DNA from: Bacillus cereus
Lineage (GTDB): Bacteria; Bacillota; Bacilli; Bacillales; Bacillaceae_G
Direction of reading: 5' to 3'
NCBI RefSeq assembly: GCF_025917685.1
Contig: NZ_CP089518.1
Span: 4,791,501 to 4,855,500, forward strand
Length of the DNA: 64,000 nucleotides
Of the stretch, positions 1 to 7,655 are shown piece after piece. The translations under genes and the position numbers were made by a program. Under the pieces are notes generated by a model. That model searched no databases. It was given only the letters and a program-made list of their open reading frames with translations, and had not been told where the DNA came from. Within the stretch, counting starts at the first letter, position 1, and the number at the start of each line of letters is the position of its first letter.

Positions 1-553
1 GACCATCTTTTTCATACACATATAAATCTTTTTTCACACCATCATAATTCTTTACTTTACCAATCTCTTTCTCAATATTAGCTTTGGCAATCGTTTCTGC
101 TTGTTCCGCACTAATACTTGCAGATGCAGGAATATTTTTACCCTCTAAATTAGGAATAACTTGCCCGAAGAATGCCTTTACATTATTCTCTTTATCTAGC
201 GTAACCGTTTGGTCTGAACCATACACAGGAATGTTATTATGTTTCTCAACTAACTTCACATGTGTCGTACCAGATTCAGCATCTTTTTCTTCCCCAACGA
301 CATTGAAATGTTTGTCAATGTTTCCCGCTAGTTTAAACATATCTTTTTTGCTCTCTAAATATTGAAAGACCGTCTCTTTTTTATCTAGTCCTTCCGGTGC
401 TTTCCATTCTTCACCTATGTAAGCTGGCGTTTTAAACTCTTGGTGATACTGGATTTTTTGCTCTTCCGCTTGTGTTTTTGTTGCTCCAAATGCCCCAAAT
501 CCCCCAATAACAACGGATAACGCTAATGCTGATGAAACTACTTGCTTTTTCAA
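1..553 (-). CDS. Secreted neutral metalloprotease (bacillolysin/thermolysin type), 5' part only
   Basis: The gene runs off the left edge, so only about 184 N-terminal codons are present. The start is a TTG at 553 with GGGGAG seven bases upstream. The product begins LKKQVVSSALALSVVIGG, a typical Sec signal peptide cut near TQAEE. The rest of the visible part matches the FTP propeptide domain of thermolysin-like (M4) proteases, with EKHNNIPVYGSDQTV and GKNIPASASISAEQAE stretches. The catalytic HExxH domain lies outside the window. In this family the propeptide chaperones folding and is removed after export; the mature enzyme degrades extracellular protein. Family assignment is firm; which of the several B. 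cereus neutral proteases it is cannot be settled from this part. Confidence 0.85.
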   Translation of the reverse strand, partial: MKKQVVSSALALSVVIGGFGAFGATKTQAEEQKIQYHQEFKTPAYIGEEWKAPEGLDKKETVFQYLESKKDMFKLAGNIDKHFNVVGEEKDAESGTTHVKLVEKHNNIPVYGSDQTVTLDKENNVKAFFGQVIPNLEGKNIPASASISAEQAETIAKANIEKEIGKVKNYDGVKKDLYVYEKDG

Positions 554-665
554 TCTAACACTCCCCATTCCCCTAAAAGTTTTTGACACCTTTATAGATT
601 TCTGAATATTCCTCCTAATACCTGTTTCCAAAAATTGAGAAAGTTTTTTCTGATAATTCAACGTA

Positions 666-702
666 TAAAAAAGAGGACATCTTTTTTCGATGTCCTCTTT
701 CC
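666..702 (-). terminator. Rho-independent terminator downstream of pirin gene
   Basis: GAGGACATC and GATGTCCTC pair around a T-rich loop; read on the minus strand a run of T follows. It lies between the pirin gene and the protease gene. Confidence 0.75.
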
Positions 703-760
703 TCTAACTTTTCATCCCGTTATTCATATACTGAAAAATCACCACAAATTAAAATCTTAT

Positions 761-839
761 TTTATCCCGCATTAACTGCCCGTAAAAGCCCGATTGGTGT
801 GGGATGAATACCTCTCCACTGATTAAAGTTTCACTTTAT
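761..839 (+). repeat. Internally deleted bcr1-like element
   Basis: It starts TTTATCCCGCATTAACTGCC and ends GATTAAAGTTTCACTTTAT, the same ends as the full 155-bp copies at 19728 and 23903, with TTTAT at both edges. It is only 79 bp, so the middle is missing. It overlaps the last bases of the pirin gene, whose TAA stop is supplied by the terminal TTTAT. Confidence 0.75.
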
Positions 840-1543
840 TGTATTTTCATTTCAATTGCTAAATAGTGAGATTTCTCTTTTGCTTGAATGTGAACATCCT
901 CTTCTACAGCCTCCGCTGCATCACGCGTTACGAGTGTTTCACCATTCACAACGCCACTACCTTCAATTTGTACAAGGTATAATTGACGTCCTTCTTGAAC
1001 AGGAAAATGAATTTCTTTACCAGCCTCTAATGATAAAGAATATAAATTTGCATCTTGGTGAATATGAATTGGTGCATCTCCATCAGAAGGAGATACCATA
1101 TGGAACCACTCATTTTCACGTTTACTCCAATCAAATTTAAACTCACCATAGTTCGGTTTATGACCATCACGGTCCGGTAAAATCCAAATTTGCAATAAAC
1201 GTAATGTTTCACTTCCTAAGTTATGCTCACTGTGAAATACACCAGTACCTGCACTCATATATTGAACATGCCCACGCTCAATTGTCCCTCGGTTCCCCAT
1301 ACTATCTTCATGTGTTAATTCACCATCTATAACGTAAGAGATAATCTCCATATCACGATGCGGATGCATATCAAAACCAGTTTGTGCCGCTACTAGATCA
1401 TCGTTAATTACACGCAGTGCTCCAAAGTTCATGTTATCTGGGTTATAGTAATTTGCAAAAGAAAAATGAAAATGTGTATTTAGCCAGCCGTGATTTGCTC
1501 TTCCCATATTTTTATGATCAACTTTTCTAAACATATCCTTCAC
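836..1543 (-). CDS. Pirin family protein (YhhW-like cupin)
   Basis: This 235-residue protein is a two-cupin pirin. The N-terminal cupin carries the metal ligands of the family, H60 and H62 in GFDMHPHRDME and H104 and E106 in GVFHSEHNLG. Bacterial pirins are intracellular metal-binding proteins; some have quercetin 2,3-dioxygenase activity, but the physiological substrate is usually unknown. The gene lies 42 bp downstream of a MarR gene with a 16-bp palindrome between them, so a redox or quinone response is a reasonable inference. GGTGAAGGAT precedes the ATG. The stop codon lies inside a bcr1-like repeat, so the original C-terminus may have been slightly altered. Confidence 0.9.
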   Translation of the reverse strand: MKDMFRKVDHKNMGRANHGWLNTHFHFSFANYYNPDNMNFGALRVINDDLVAAQTGFDMHPHRDMEIISYVIDGELTHEDSMGNRGTIERGHVQYMSAGTGVFHSEHNLGSETLRLLQIWILPDRDGHKPNYGEFKFDWSKRENEWFHMVSPSDGDAPIHIHQDANLYSLSLEAGKEIHFPVQEGRQLYLVQIEGSGVVNGETLVTRDAAEAVEEDVHIQAKEKSHYLAIEMKIQ

Positions 1544-1551
1544 CTCATATT

Positions 1552-1567
1552 ATCTCGAATTCGAGAT
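1552..1567. promoter_or_regulatory. MhqR-box-like palindrome before pirin gene
   Basis: The perfect 16-bp palindrome ATCTCGAATTCGAGAT sits just upstream of the pirin ribosome binding site. From memory it matches the operator of the quinone-sensing MarR-type repressor MhqR of B. subtilis. It would block transcription of the pirin gene when bound. Confidence 0.65.
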
Positions 1568-1585
1568 TTATTTTAAAATTTTTTC

Positions 1586-1996
1586 TCACTGTAATTTTTT
1601 TAGTAATTGTAATAATTGATTTTGTTCTTCTACATTTAAATTTTGAAACTGCTCCGCTTGGAATGTCTCTTGAGGCGGAACGATTTCTTCATATAAATCT
1701 TTTCCTTTTTCTGTTAACGAAATATATTTTGTAGTACCTTCTTGTTCACGATGAATCCACTCCAGCTGCTCCATTTTATTTAAAAGCTGTGTGATATTTC
1801 CCTTCGTAACAAATAACTTATTTCCAAGCTCTTGCTGCGTTAAACGATCATGTCCTCCAACTTGAGCTAGCACATCAAATTGAGCGGCAGATACATTCCA
1901 TTCTTTCAAATGCTGATTCGTCTCACGAATACTTTTGTTATAAAAACGTGATAAACGAAACCATAGTAGTAAACCTAGTCTATCTTCTGTTTTCAT
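1586..1996 (-). CDS. MarR family transcriptional regulator
   Basis: The 136-residue protein has the MarR layout: N-terminal dimerisation helices, a winged helix-turn-helix at about residues 35-95 (LTQQELGNKLFVTKGNITQLLNK region with wing EQEGTTKYISLTEKG) and a C-terminal dimer helix. It contains no cysteine, so direct thiol switching as in OhrR or YodB is not possible; ligand binding as in MhqR-type repressors is more likely. It is immediately upstream of the pirin gene on the same strand. Two palindromes flank it: AGTTTAGAACTAAACT before its own start and ATCTCGAATTCGAGAT before pirin, suggesting control of itself, the pirin gene or both. Size and context support the family; the inducer is not known. 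Confidence 0.9.
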   Translation of the reverse strand: MKTEDRLGLLLWFRLSRFYNKSIRETNQHLKEWNVSAAQFDVLAQVGGHDRLTQQELGNKLFVTKGNITQLLNKMEQLEWIHREQEGTTKYISLTEKGKDLYEEIVPPQETFQAEQFQNLNVEEQNQLLQLLKKLQ

Positions 1997-2024
1997 TTCA
2001 TCACCTCGCTCGTTTCATACCATT

Positions 2025-2040
2025 AGTTTAGAACTAAACT
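2025..2040. promoter_or_regulatory. Palindromic operator candidate before marR
   Basis: AGTTTAG and CTAAACT form perfect 7-bp arms around AA, 29 bp upstream of the MarR start codon. This is a typical position for an autoregulatory site, but it differs in sequence from the palindrome before the pirin gene. Confidence 0.5.
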
Positions 2041-2079
2041 TTATAAAAGTCAATTACTTATTTTTAGTAAGAAACAAAG

Positions 2080-2110
2080 AAAGCACAGCGCTATTTCTCC
2101 ACTATGCTTT
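2080..2110 (-). terminator. Terminator of the putative zincin gene
   Basis: AAAGCATAGTG pairs with CGCTGTGCTTT (two G-U pairs) on the minus strand, followed by CTTTG. The stem starts at the stop codon of the gene ending at 2109. Confidence 0.5.
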
Positions 2111-2543
2111 ACATTAACTTTCTATTTTTATATTCATCTAACTTCCTCTCCGCGAACTTTCTCGCATCTTTCTCAATCCATCTATCTTCGTACACTTCAC
2201 TTCCAACATACAATACTTCGCTCTTATGCTGCATCGCATGACGAAATTCATGCAGTAGTGTTTTAAGCACTTGCTCATACTCTTCCCACATACAAACAAA
2301 AATTAATTGTTTTTCTTTATGATAAAAACCACCTATTTGGAATAGAAACTCTTCTTCTTCTTCTCCTAATGATAGAAGTACATGATTTGCATCACATGTA
2401 TCACAAAAAATAACTGGCGTTTTACATACTTCAATAAGTGAAAACAAATCATCTCTAAGCTTTTTGACATCCCAAGGAAGCTCCGAATCCAACACATACC
2501 AATTCTCCACCTGTTGATATACATTTTGAAACTGGAGTTCCAT
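2109..2543 (-). CDS. Uncharacterised protein with HExxH-like zinc protease motif
   Basis: I do not recognise a named family. The 144-residue protein has LLHEFRHAMQHK at about residues 97-108, an HExxH motif (H99, E100, H103), followed by the acidic WIEKDARKFAERK segment about 25 residues later, which could give the third zinc ligand as in gluzincins or minigluzincins. There is no signal peptide or membrane segment, so it would act in the cytoplasm. It stands alone between a DedA gene and a MarR gene. Proteolytic activity is an inference from the motif only. Confidence 0.75.
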   Translation of the reverse strand: MELQFQNVYQQVENWYVLDSELPWDVKKLRDDLFSLIEVCKTPVIFCDTCDANHVLLSLGEEEEEFLFQIGGFYHKEKQLIFVCMWEEYEQVLKTLLHEFRHAMQHKSEVLYVGSEVYEDRWIEKDARKFAERKLDEYKNRKLM

Positions 2544-2640
2544 TTTTCTATAATCCCCTTTCCAAATTCCCTTTTCCTATATGTATGCCACAATCTGTAA
2601 AATATTAAACATACTCTTTTCCCCTTGGAAAAATGCCAAT

Positions 2641-2673
2641 AAAAAAAGAAATCTATGTCGACATAGATTCCTT
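2641..2673 (-). terminator. Terminator of the dedA-type gene
   Basis: AATCTATGTCGACATAGATT is a perfect palindrome; on the minus strand it is followed by TCTTTTTTTATT. Confidence 0.75.
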
Positions 2674-2681
2674 TTCCGTAA

Positions 2682-3275
2682 TCACTTTTTTTTCATCACT
2701 TTTTTTAATACAAAGTAACCAATTGCACAAACAATAGCAGCAAGCGCAAAATATTTCACATATGGCCCAGCTACTTTATTAATACTTTCCCACTCTGATC
2801 CTAATTTAAATCCTAAATATACAAATACAATTGACCATGGAATAACAGCTAGTGTAGTTAGCGTAATAAACTTAGCATGTGACATTTTCGCAATACCCGC
2901 TGGTATCGAAATAGCATGACGCACAACAGGAATAAAACGGGCTGTAAAAATAACACCAGTTCCGTAACGATTAAACCACGCTTCAGCATAATCAATATGT
3001 TTCTTCTGAATCAAAATATATTTTCCATATCGCTCAAGAACAGGTCTTCCTCCGTATCGACCGATCCAATAAATGAATAGTTGTGCGATTACACCACCAA
3101 TTGTACCGAACGCGACAGCGCCCCAAAATGTAATGCTTCCTGTTGATACTAAATAACCTGCATAAGATAATACGATTTCACTTGGGATAACCTCTAGCAT
3201 TAATCCAAGCATAATTCCCCAATAACCAAGTCCTTCTAGAAAAACTAAAACTGAATGAATCAACTCTCCTAACAT
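2682..3275 (-). CDS. DedA family membrane protein
   Basis: DedA/VTT-domain protein of about 197 residues. It shows the re-entrant hairpin and motifs of the family: EVIPSEIVLSYAGYLV near residue 30, GRYGG and the FTARFIPVVRHAISIPAGIAKM region (about 112-133), then two C-terminal membrane helices and a lysine-rich end. DedA proteins are membrane proteins; members such as UptA recycle undecaprenyl phosphate, others handle phosphatidylethanolamine. Which lipid this one moves is not visible. I prefer the second of two adjacent ATGs (3275) because AGAGG is six bases upstream. It is monocistronic, with a terminator just downstream. Confidence 0.9.
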   Translation of the reverse strand: MLGELIHSVLVFLEGLGYWGIMLGLMLEVIPSEIVLSYAGYLVSTGSITFWGAVAFGTIGGVIAQLFIYWIGRYGGRPVLERYGKYILIQKKHIDYAEAWFNRYGTGVIFTARFIPVVRHAISIPAGIAKMSHAKFITLTTLAVIPWSIVFVYLGFKLGSEWESINKVAGPYVKYFALAAIVCAIGYFVLKKVMKKK

Positions 3276-3304
3276 CATTTACCTCTCTTTACTGTTTTCA
3301 TTGC

Positions 3305-3350
3305 AAAAAATAAAAGTACAAGCAGTAAATATCTTGTACTTTTATTTTTT
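3305..3350. terminator. Bidirectional terminator after khtU-type gene
   Basis: AAATAAAAGTACAAG and CTTGTACTTTTATTT are inverted repeats with a 10-base loop and A/T tails on both sides. It lies seven bases past the antiporter stop codon. Confidence 0.75.
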
Positions 3351-3356
3351 TAAAAT

Positions 3357-4556
3357 TTATCTAGTCTTCGTATCCCACTTAAAGATTTTATTTAAAAATT
3401 TATATACATTCTTTGACTCTTTCGTAAGAAGTGGACCTAAAATGGATAGTATAAGCACATATAGTGCCGAGAATGGTTTCAATACTGACATTAAACCACC
3501 AGCAATACCGATATTAGCCATAATGATGGAGAATTCTCCTCTTGAAACAATTGTTAATCCAATATTTGTTGACGCCTTATGAGATAATCCAGCTTGTCTT
3601 CCTGCAATCATTCCTGCTACAAAGTTTCCGATGATTGTAAGAAGGACAGCACCTAACGTTAACCATATCGCCCCGCCTAATGAAAACGGATCAATACTTA
3701 ATCCGAAACTGAAGAAGAAAATAGCTCCGAAAAAGTCTCTAAATGGAACAACGAGATGTTCAATTCTGTCACTATGCTCTGTCTCAGAGAAAACTAATCC
3801 TAAAAGAAGTGCTCCAATTGCTTCGGCAACGTGTATTGTTTCTGAAAAACCAGCGATAAAGAACAACGAAGCAAATACTACAATAATGAAAATTTCATCT
3901 GAACTAATATTGAGCAATCTATTTAATAACGGCGTAGCCTTTCTAGCCACAATAAAGAATAGAAGCATGTATCCTAAAGCAATTCCAATCGAAGTGAGAG
4001 CACCTAAGAAGGAAGCATGATCCCCTAGAACTAAACCAGAAACAACTGATAAATATACAGCAAGGAATATATCTTCAAACATAATAATTCCTAATATTAA
4101 TTCGGTCTCATTATTACCAGTTCTTCTTAAATCCACTAACACTTTAGCAACGATGGCACTAGAAGAAATCGTAATAATACCCGCAATAATTAAGATTTCA
4201 AGTAAAGGGAAGCCCATTATAAATCCATATAATAATCCAAGTGAAAAGTTAATTAAAATATAAATCGTTCCGCCAATCGCAATAGAACGTCCAGATTTAA
4301 TTAGTTTTTTCATCGAAAACTCTAGGCCTAGATAGAACAGAAGGAACAGAACTCCAATCCTTCCAAGGAAGGAAATTACACTTGCACTTTCAATAAATTT
4401 GAGATCGATAACACCTATTGTCGGCGCATGCGGTCCCACTAACATGCCAAGAACAATTAGAAAAGGTATTACTGAGAATTTAAACTTTCCAGCGATTACT
4501 GCCGCAATTGCTACTAAAACTAAAGCTGTACCAACTTCAAAAATTAAAGTATCCAT
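3357..4556 (-). CDS. khtU: CPA2-type monovalent cation:proton antiporter (KhtU/YhaU-like)
   Basis: The 399-residue protein is a Na+/H+ exchanger-fold antiporter of the CPA2 family with about 12-13 hydrophobic segments and no C-terminal RCK domain. Family marks include FLLFYLGLEFSM near residue 75 and SRGEFSIIMANIGIAGG near 340. Its start codon directly follows the stop of an RCK-domain gene, the KhtT-KhtU arrangement of B. subtilis, in which KhtU exports K+ in exchange for H+ and KhtT gates it in response to nucleotides and pH. Close gene contact suggests translational coupling. Assignment rests on length, partner and order. Confidence 0.85.
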   Translation of the reverse strand: MDTLIFEVGTALVLVAIAAVIAGKFKFSVIPFLIVLGMLVGPHAPTIGVIDLKFIESASVISFLGRIGVLFLLFYLGLEFSMKKLIKSGRSIAIGGTIYILINFSLGLLYGFIMGFPLLEILIIAGIITISSSAIVAKVLVDLRRTGNNETELILGIIMFEDIFLAVYLSVVSGLVLGDHASFLGALTSIGIALGYMLLFFIVARKATPLLNRLLNISSDEIFIIVVFASLFFIAGFSETIHVAEAIGALLLGLVFSETEHSDRIEHLVVPFRDFFGAIFFFSFGLSIDPFSLGGAIWLTLGAVLLTIIGNFVAGMIAGRQAGLSHKASTNIGLTIVSRGEFSIIMANIGIAGGLMSVLKPFSALYVLILSILGPLLTKESKNVYKFLNKIFKWDTKTR

Positions 4557-5054
4557 CTAGTCAGTCCCCCTATTCGAAAGTAACTCATTAATAATTTTTT
4601 TAATTTCTTCTCTCTCACCCGAAACTACAAGCATATCTCCTTCTTCAATTACTGTTTCTGGTCCTGGATTAAATAGCTTTTTCATATTCTTTTTCATAAC
4701 TGCAATGATCGTTACGCTATATGTTTTTCTTATTTCAAGATCACCGATTGTTTTTCCGATTGCTGGAGCTGTATTCTCTACTTTAAACCACTCAATCGCT
4801 AAACCTTCAAAGACCATTTCAACATTTTCTAATGCTCTAGGCTTGTATACCATTCCACCTAATATTGCTGCAATTTGTCTTGCCTCTGAGTCACGTAATG
4901 AAATACTTGAGATGCTTTCTTCATGGTCTGAATCAAAATGATACATTTCTCTACGCCCATCATCATGAATGACAATCACCATCTTTTCGTTACCTTTCGT
5001 AACGATTTGAAATTTGTAACCAATACCCGGAAGTTCACTTTCTCTAATATTCAT
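4557..5054 (-). CDS. khtT: RCK-domain regulatory subunit of K+/H+ antiporter (KhtT/YhaT-like)
   Basis: With the ATG at 5054 the protein has 165 residues, the length of B. subtilis KhtT; this start has GGAGGAG six bases upstream, while the ATG at 5069 lies inside that site. The N-terminal half is specific to KhtT; the C-terminal half (about residues 75-160, with APAIGKTIGDLEIRKTYSV and PGPETVIEEGDMLVVSGE) is a TrkA-C/RCK_C domain, which in this family binds c-di-AMP or nucleotides and controls the channel or antiporter partner. It abuts khtU with no gap. A small ORF upstream at 5110-5283 may belong to the same unit. Confidence 0.88.
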   Translation of the reverse strand: MNIRESELPGIGYKFQIVTKGNEKMVIVIHDDGRREMYHFDSDHEESISSISLRDSEARQIAAILGGMVYKPRALENVEMVFEGLAIEWFKVENTAPAIGKTIGDLEIRKTYSVTIIAVMKKNMKKLFNPGPETVIEEGDMLVVSGEREEIKKIINELLSNRGTD

Positions 5055-5109
5055 ATTTAGCTCCTCCATAACAATTTTTATTTGAATTTTCTGTTTTTCT
5101 GTCTTTTAT

Positions 5110-5283
5110 TCATCCAATCAATTTTAGAAATTCTAACCATTCAGGATACCTGTGATTTGGAAATCTTTTATTGTAATAATAAGTGGCTCCTAAAAAGATA
5201 CTTAAAGATGTAATGATGAAAAATAAATTACTTCTCATTTTCAAACTCTTAAGACTTACTTTCAATAAAGATTCTTCTTTCAA
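5110..5283 (-). CDS. Small single-pass membrane protein upstream of khtT
   Basis: An unlisted 57-codon ORF starts with TTG at 5283, preceded by GAGGGG at a normal distance, and stops 55 bp before khtT. The product starts LKEESLLKVSLKSLKMRS, then has one hydrophobic helix (LFFIITSLSIFLGATYYY, about residues 20-37) and ends in a charged tail KRFPNHRYPEWLEFLKLIG. The position matches that of khtS in B. subtilis khtSTU, but KhtS is about twice as long and I cannot show homology. A membrane-tethered helper of the antiporter is an inference from context. Confidence 0.55.
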   Translation of the reverse strand: MKEESLLKVSLKSLKMRSNLFFIITSLSIFLGATYYYNKRFPNHRYPEWLEFLKLIG

Positions 5284-5403
5284 ATTATCCCCTCTTTTTC
5301 GCTTTAAATTTAGTTTTTTAAAATGTAAATAATTCTAAAAATATTACGATGTAACATAATCATAACATAAAATACTTTTAAGTAACATAATTTTTTAGAA
5401 AAA

Positions 5404-5432
5404 TTGATTCTGGTATATTTTTTGCATATAAT
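5404..5432 (+). promoter_or_regulatory. SigA-type promoter of first AGCS gene
   Basis: TTGATT at 5404-5409 and TATAAT at 5427-5432 with a 17-bp spacer. The same TTGATT-17-TATAAT layout precedes the two other symporter paralogues. Confidence 0.75.
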
Positions 5433-5464
5433 TTTCTTATTACGAAAAAAAGGAAGTGTATTAT

Positions 5465-6898
5465 ATGGTTGATATCTTTAGCAGATTCCTTGAGGTAACG
5501 AATAATATTTTATGGTCATATATTCTTATTGCAATGTTAATCGGCTTCGGTCTTTATTTCTCTTTCAAATTAAAATTTGTCCAAATTACTCATTTCGGTG
5601 AGATGGTCAGTTTAATTAGTAAAGGATTTAATCGAAAAGAAAAAAAGAAAGATAGCATCTCTCCATTCCAAGCATTTTGCTTAAGTGCAGCAGCACGTAT
5701 TGGTATCGGGAACTTAGCTGGTGTAGCATTAGCCATTTCAATGGGTGGACCTGGCGCAATATTTTGGATGTGGTTTATCGCTATCCTTGGAGCAGCTACT
5801 AGTTTTGTAGAATGTACTCTCGCGCAAATTTATAAAGTAAAAGATGGAAGCAGATTCCGTGGTGGACCAGCATATTACATGGAAAAAGGATTAAACAAAC
5901 GCTGGATGGGTGTTTGGTTTTCACTTCTTATTACAGTTGCGTACGGATTAATTTTCAATTCTGTACAAGCAAACACGGTAACAATAGCATTTGAAAATGC
6001 TTTTGGACTAGAGCGAACAATCGTAGGAGCTCTATTAGCTTTATTAGTTGCAGTTATTATTTTTGGGGGTATCAAGAGCATTTCACGTATTACAGAAATG
6101 ATTGTTCCTCCAATGGCGATTGTTTATATTGGTGTGGCTATTTTTGTCGTTATTAACAACTTCAATATGTTACCAAGCATTTTTACAGAAATATTTAACA
6201 GCGCATTTGGTTTAGACCAAGCTATCGCTGGTGGTATTGGAGCAGCAATCAAATTCGGAATTCAGCGCGGTTTATTCGCGACAGAAGCAGGTATGGGTAG
6301 CTCTCCTAATGCAGCAGCAACATCAGATGTATCTCACCCTGTAAAACAAGGACTTGTTCAAGCATTAGGTGTTTTCGTAGATACATTCTTAGTATGTACA
6401 TCAACAGCATTTATCGTATTATGTTCTGGACTTTACAAAGGATCGAATTTAGAAGGTATTGAATTAACACAACAAGCATTAAGTTCACAAATTGGGCCGT
6501 GGGCAAGTACTTTCTTAGCGATTATTATTTTCCTATTCGCTTTCAGTTCTTTACTAGGAAACTACTATTATGGTGAAACAAATATCGCATTCATTAAAGA
6601 AAGCAAAACATGGTTACTGATTTATCGTGTTGCAGTTGTCGGAATGGTTTTCTTCGGATCTATCGCTGCCCTTCAAACGGTTTGGAGTTTAGCGGATTTC
6701 TTTATGGGACTAATGGTATTTACAAACTTAATTGCCATCTCATTCCTTAGCAAGTTTGCCTACGCGGCATTAGTAGACTATATAAAGCAAAAGAAAGAAG
6801 GAAAAGATCCTGTTTTCGTTGCAAGTTCTATCCCTGGCTTACAGAATACAGAGTGCTGGGATGGACAGGATTCAGCAGAAAAACAGCAGGCTGTGTAG
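5465..6898 (+). CDS. Alanine/glycine:cation symporter (AGCS family), paralogue 1
   Basis: A 477-residue integral membrane protein. The AGCS signature is clear: SAAARIGIGNLAGVALAISMGGPGAIFWMW near residues 75-104, EAGMGSSPNAAATSDVSHPVKQG near 278-300, and FLFAFSSLLGNYYYGETN near 360. Family members import alanine or glycine with Na+ or H+. The ATG at 5465 follows AAAGGAAG at eight bases and is a better start than the GTG at 5456. It is the only one of the three paralogues here on the plus strand; the other two (13742 and 15406) are close relatives with the same C-terminal IPGLxNTECW motif. Substrate preference cannot be told apart by eye. Confidence 0.93.
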   Translation: MVDIFSRFLEVTNNILWSYILIAMLIGFGLYFSFKLKFVQITHFGEMVSLISKGFNRKEKKKDSISPFQAFCLSAAARIGIGNLAGVALAISMGGPGAIFWMWFIAILGAATSFVECTLAQIYKVKDGSRFRGGPAYYMEKGLNKRWMGVWFSLLITVAYGLIFNSVQANTVTIAFENAFGLERTIVGALLALLVAVIIFGGIKSISRITEMIVPPMAIVYIGVAIFVVINNFNMLPSIFTEIFNSAFGLDQAIAGGIGAAIKFGIQRGLFATEAGMGSSPNAAATSDVSHPVKQGLVQALGVFVDTFLVCTSTAFIVLCSGLYKGSNLEGIELTQQALSSQIGPWASTFLAIIIFLFAFSSLLGNYYYGETNIAFIKESKTWLLIYRVAVVGMVFFGSIAALQTVWSLADFFMGLMVFTNLIAISFLSKFAYAALVDYIKQKKEGKDPVFVASSIPGLQNTECWDGQDSAEKQQAV

Positions 6899-6903
6899 TA
6901 AAT

Positions 6904-7037
6904 AAAAGCGCAAGTGGCTCGTTCAGAATGTGAGGAGGATGGAGCTTTTGACGTAGAGGCGCCTTTTTCCTGCGAGGCGCCCTTTGCCTCGCAGGAAAAA
7001 GTGAAGCCACCGAACGTTCTAGCCGCTGGAGCTAGAT
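6904..7037 (+). repeat. Hairpin-forming dispersed repeat (AGTGGCT/AGCCGCT family), single copy
   Basis: It starts AAAAGCGCAAGTGGCTCGTT and ends CTAGCCGCTGGAGCTAGAT. The same end sequences bound the copies at 7656, 7778, 49503 and 49626. Inner complementary stretches (CCTGCGAGGCG and CGCC...CTCGCAGG) allow a long cruciform or RNA hairpin. Probably one of the B. cereus-group bcr families; I cannot say which. Confidence 0.7.
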
Positions 7038-7043
7038 ATCAAT

Positions 7044-7083
7044 AAAAATCCCTATTACTTCAACGTAATAGGGATTTTTATTT
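7044..7083. terminator. Strong bidirectional terminator
   Basis: AAAAATCCCTATTAC pairs with GTAATAGGGATTTTT around a short loop, with T-runs on either side. It ends the symporter transcript before dps. Confidence 0.85.
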
Positions 7084-7125
7084 ACAACAGTTCATAATTT
7101 GTTCAAATTAATTCCAGCAAAAGGG

Positions 7126-7162
7126 TTGATTTATACAAATTACTAGATTATAATTATTATAA
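7126..7162 (+). promoter_or_regulatory. dps promoter with exact PerR box
   Basis: TTGATT (7126-7131) and TATAAT (7149-7154) are 17 bp apart. The perfect 7-1-7 palindrome TTATAATTATTATAA at 7148-7162 covers the -10 element and equals the PerR-box consensus, so repression by the peroxide sensor PerR is expected. Confidence 0.85.
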
Positions 7163-7208
7163 ATTAGTAATTGATATAACATGATAACTCAAAAGGAGAT
7201 TGATCATA

Positions 7209-7649
7209 ATGAACAAACAAGTAATCGAAGCATTAAACAAACAAGTAGCAAACTGGAGCGTTTTATTCACAAAACTACACAACTTCCATTGGTACGTAAA
7301 AGGGCCTCAATTCTTCACATTACATGAGAAATTTGAAGAGCTTTACACAGAATCAGCTACTCACATCGATGAAATTGCAGAACGCATTTTAGCAATTGGC
7401 GGCAAACCAGTAGCAACAATGAAAGAATACTTAGAACTATCTTCTATCCAAGAAGCAGCTTACGGAGAAACTGCAGAAGGGATGGTCGAAGCAATCATGA
7501 AAGACTACGAAATGATGCTAGGCGAACTGAAAAAAGGTATGGAAATCGCTCAAGAATCTGACGACGAAATGACATCTGACCTACTACTAGGCATCTACAC
7601 AGAACTAGAAAAACACGCTTGGATGCTACGTGCGTTCTTGAATCAATAA
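7209..7649 (+). CDS. dps: Dps family ferritin-like DNA protection protein
   Basis: The 146-residue protein is a Dps: a four-helix ferritin-like subunit that forms dodecamers, oxidises Fe2+ with hydrogen peroxide and stores the iron. The intersubunit ferroxidase ligands are visible as H27 (NFHWYVKG), H39, D54 and E58 ([10 protein letters not shown]). AAAGGAG stands ten bases before the ATG at 7209, which I prefer to the in-frame TTG at 7200. A perfect PerR box on the promoter predicts induction by peroxide. A ferritin gene lies 2.2 kb downstream. Transcription probably ends in the hairpin at 7908-7938. Confidence 0.95.
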   Translation: MNKQVIEALNKQVANWSVLFTKLHNFHWYVKGPQFFTLHEKFEELYTESATHIDEIAERILAIGGKPVATMKEYLELSSIQEAAYGETAEGMVEAIMKDYEMMLGELKKGMEIAQESDDEMTSDLLLGIYTELEKHAWMLRAFLNQ

Positions 7650-7655
7650 TAGATT

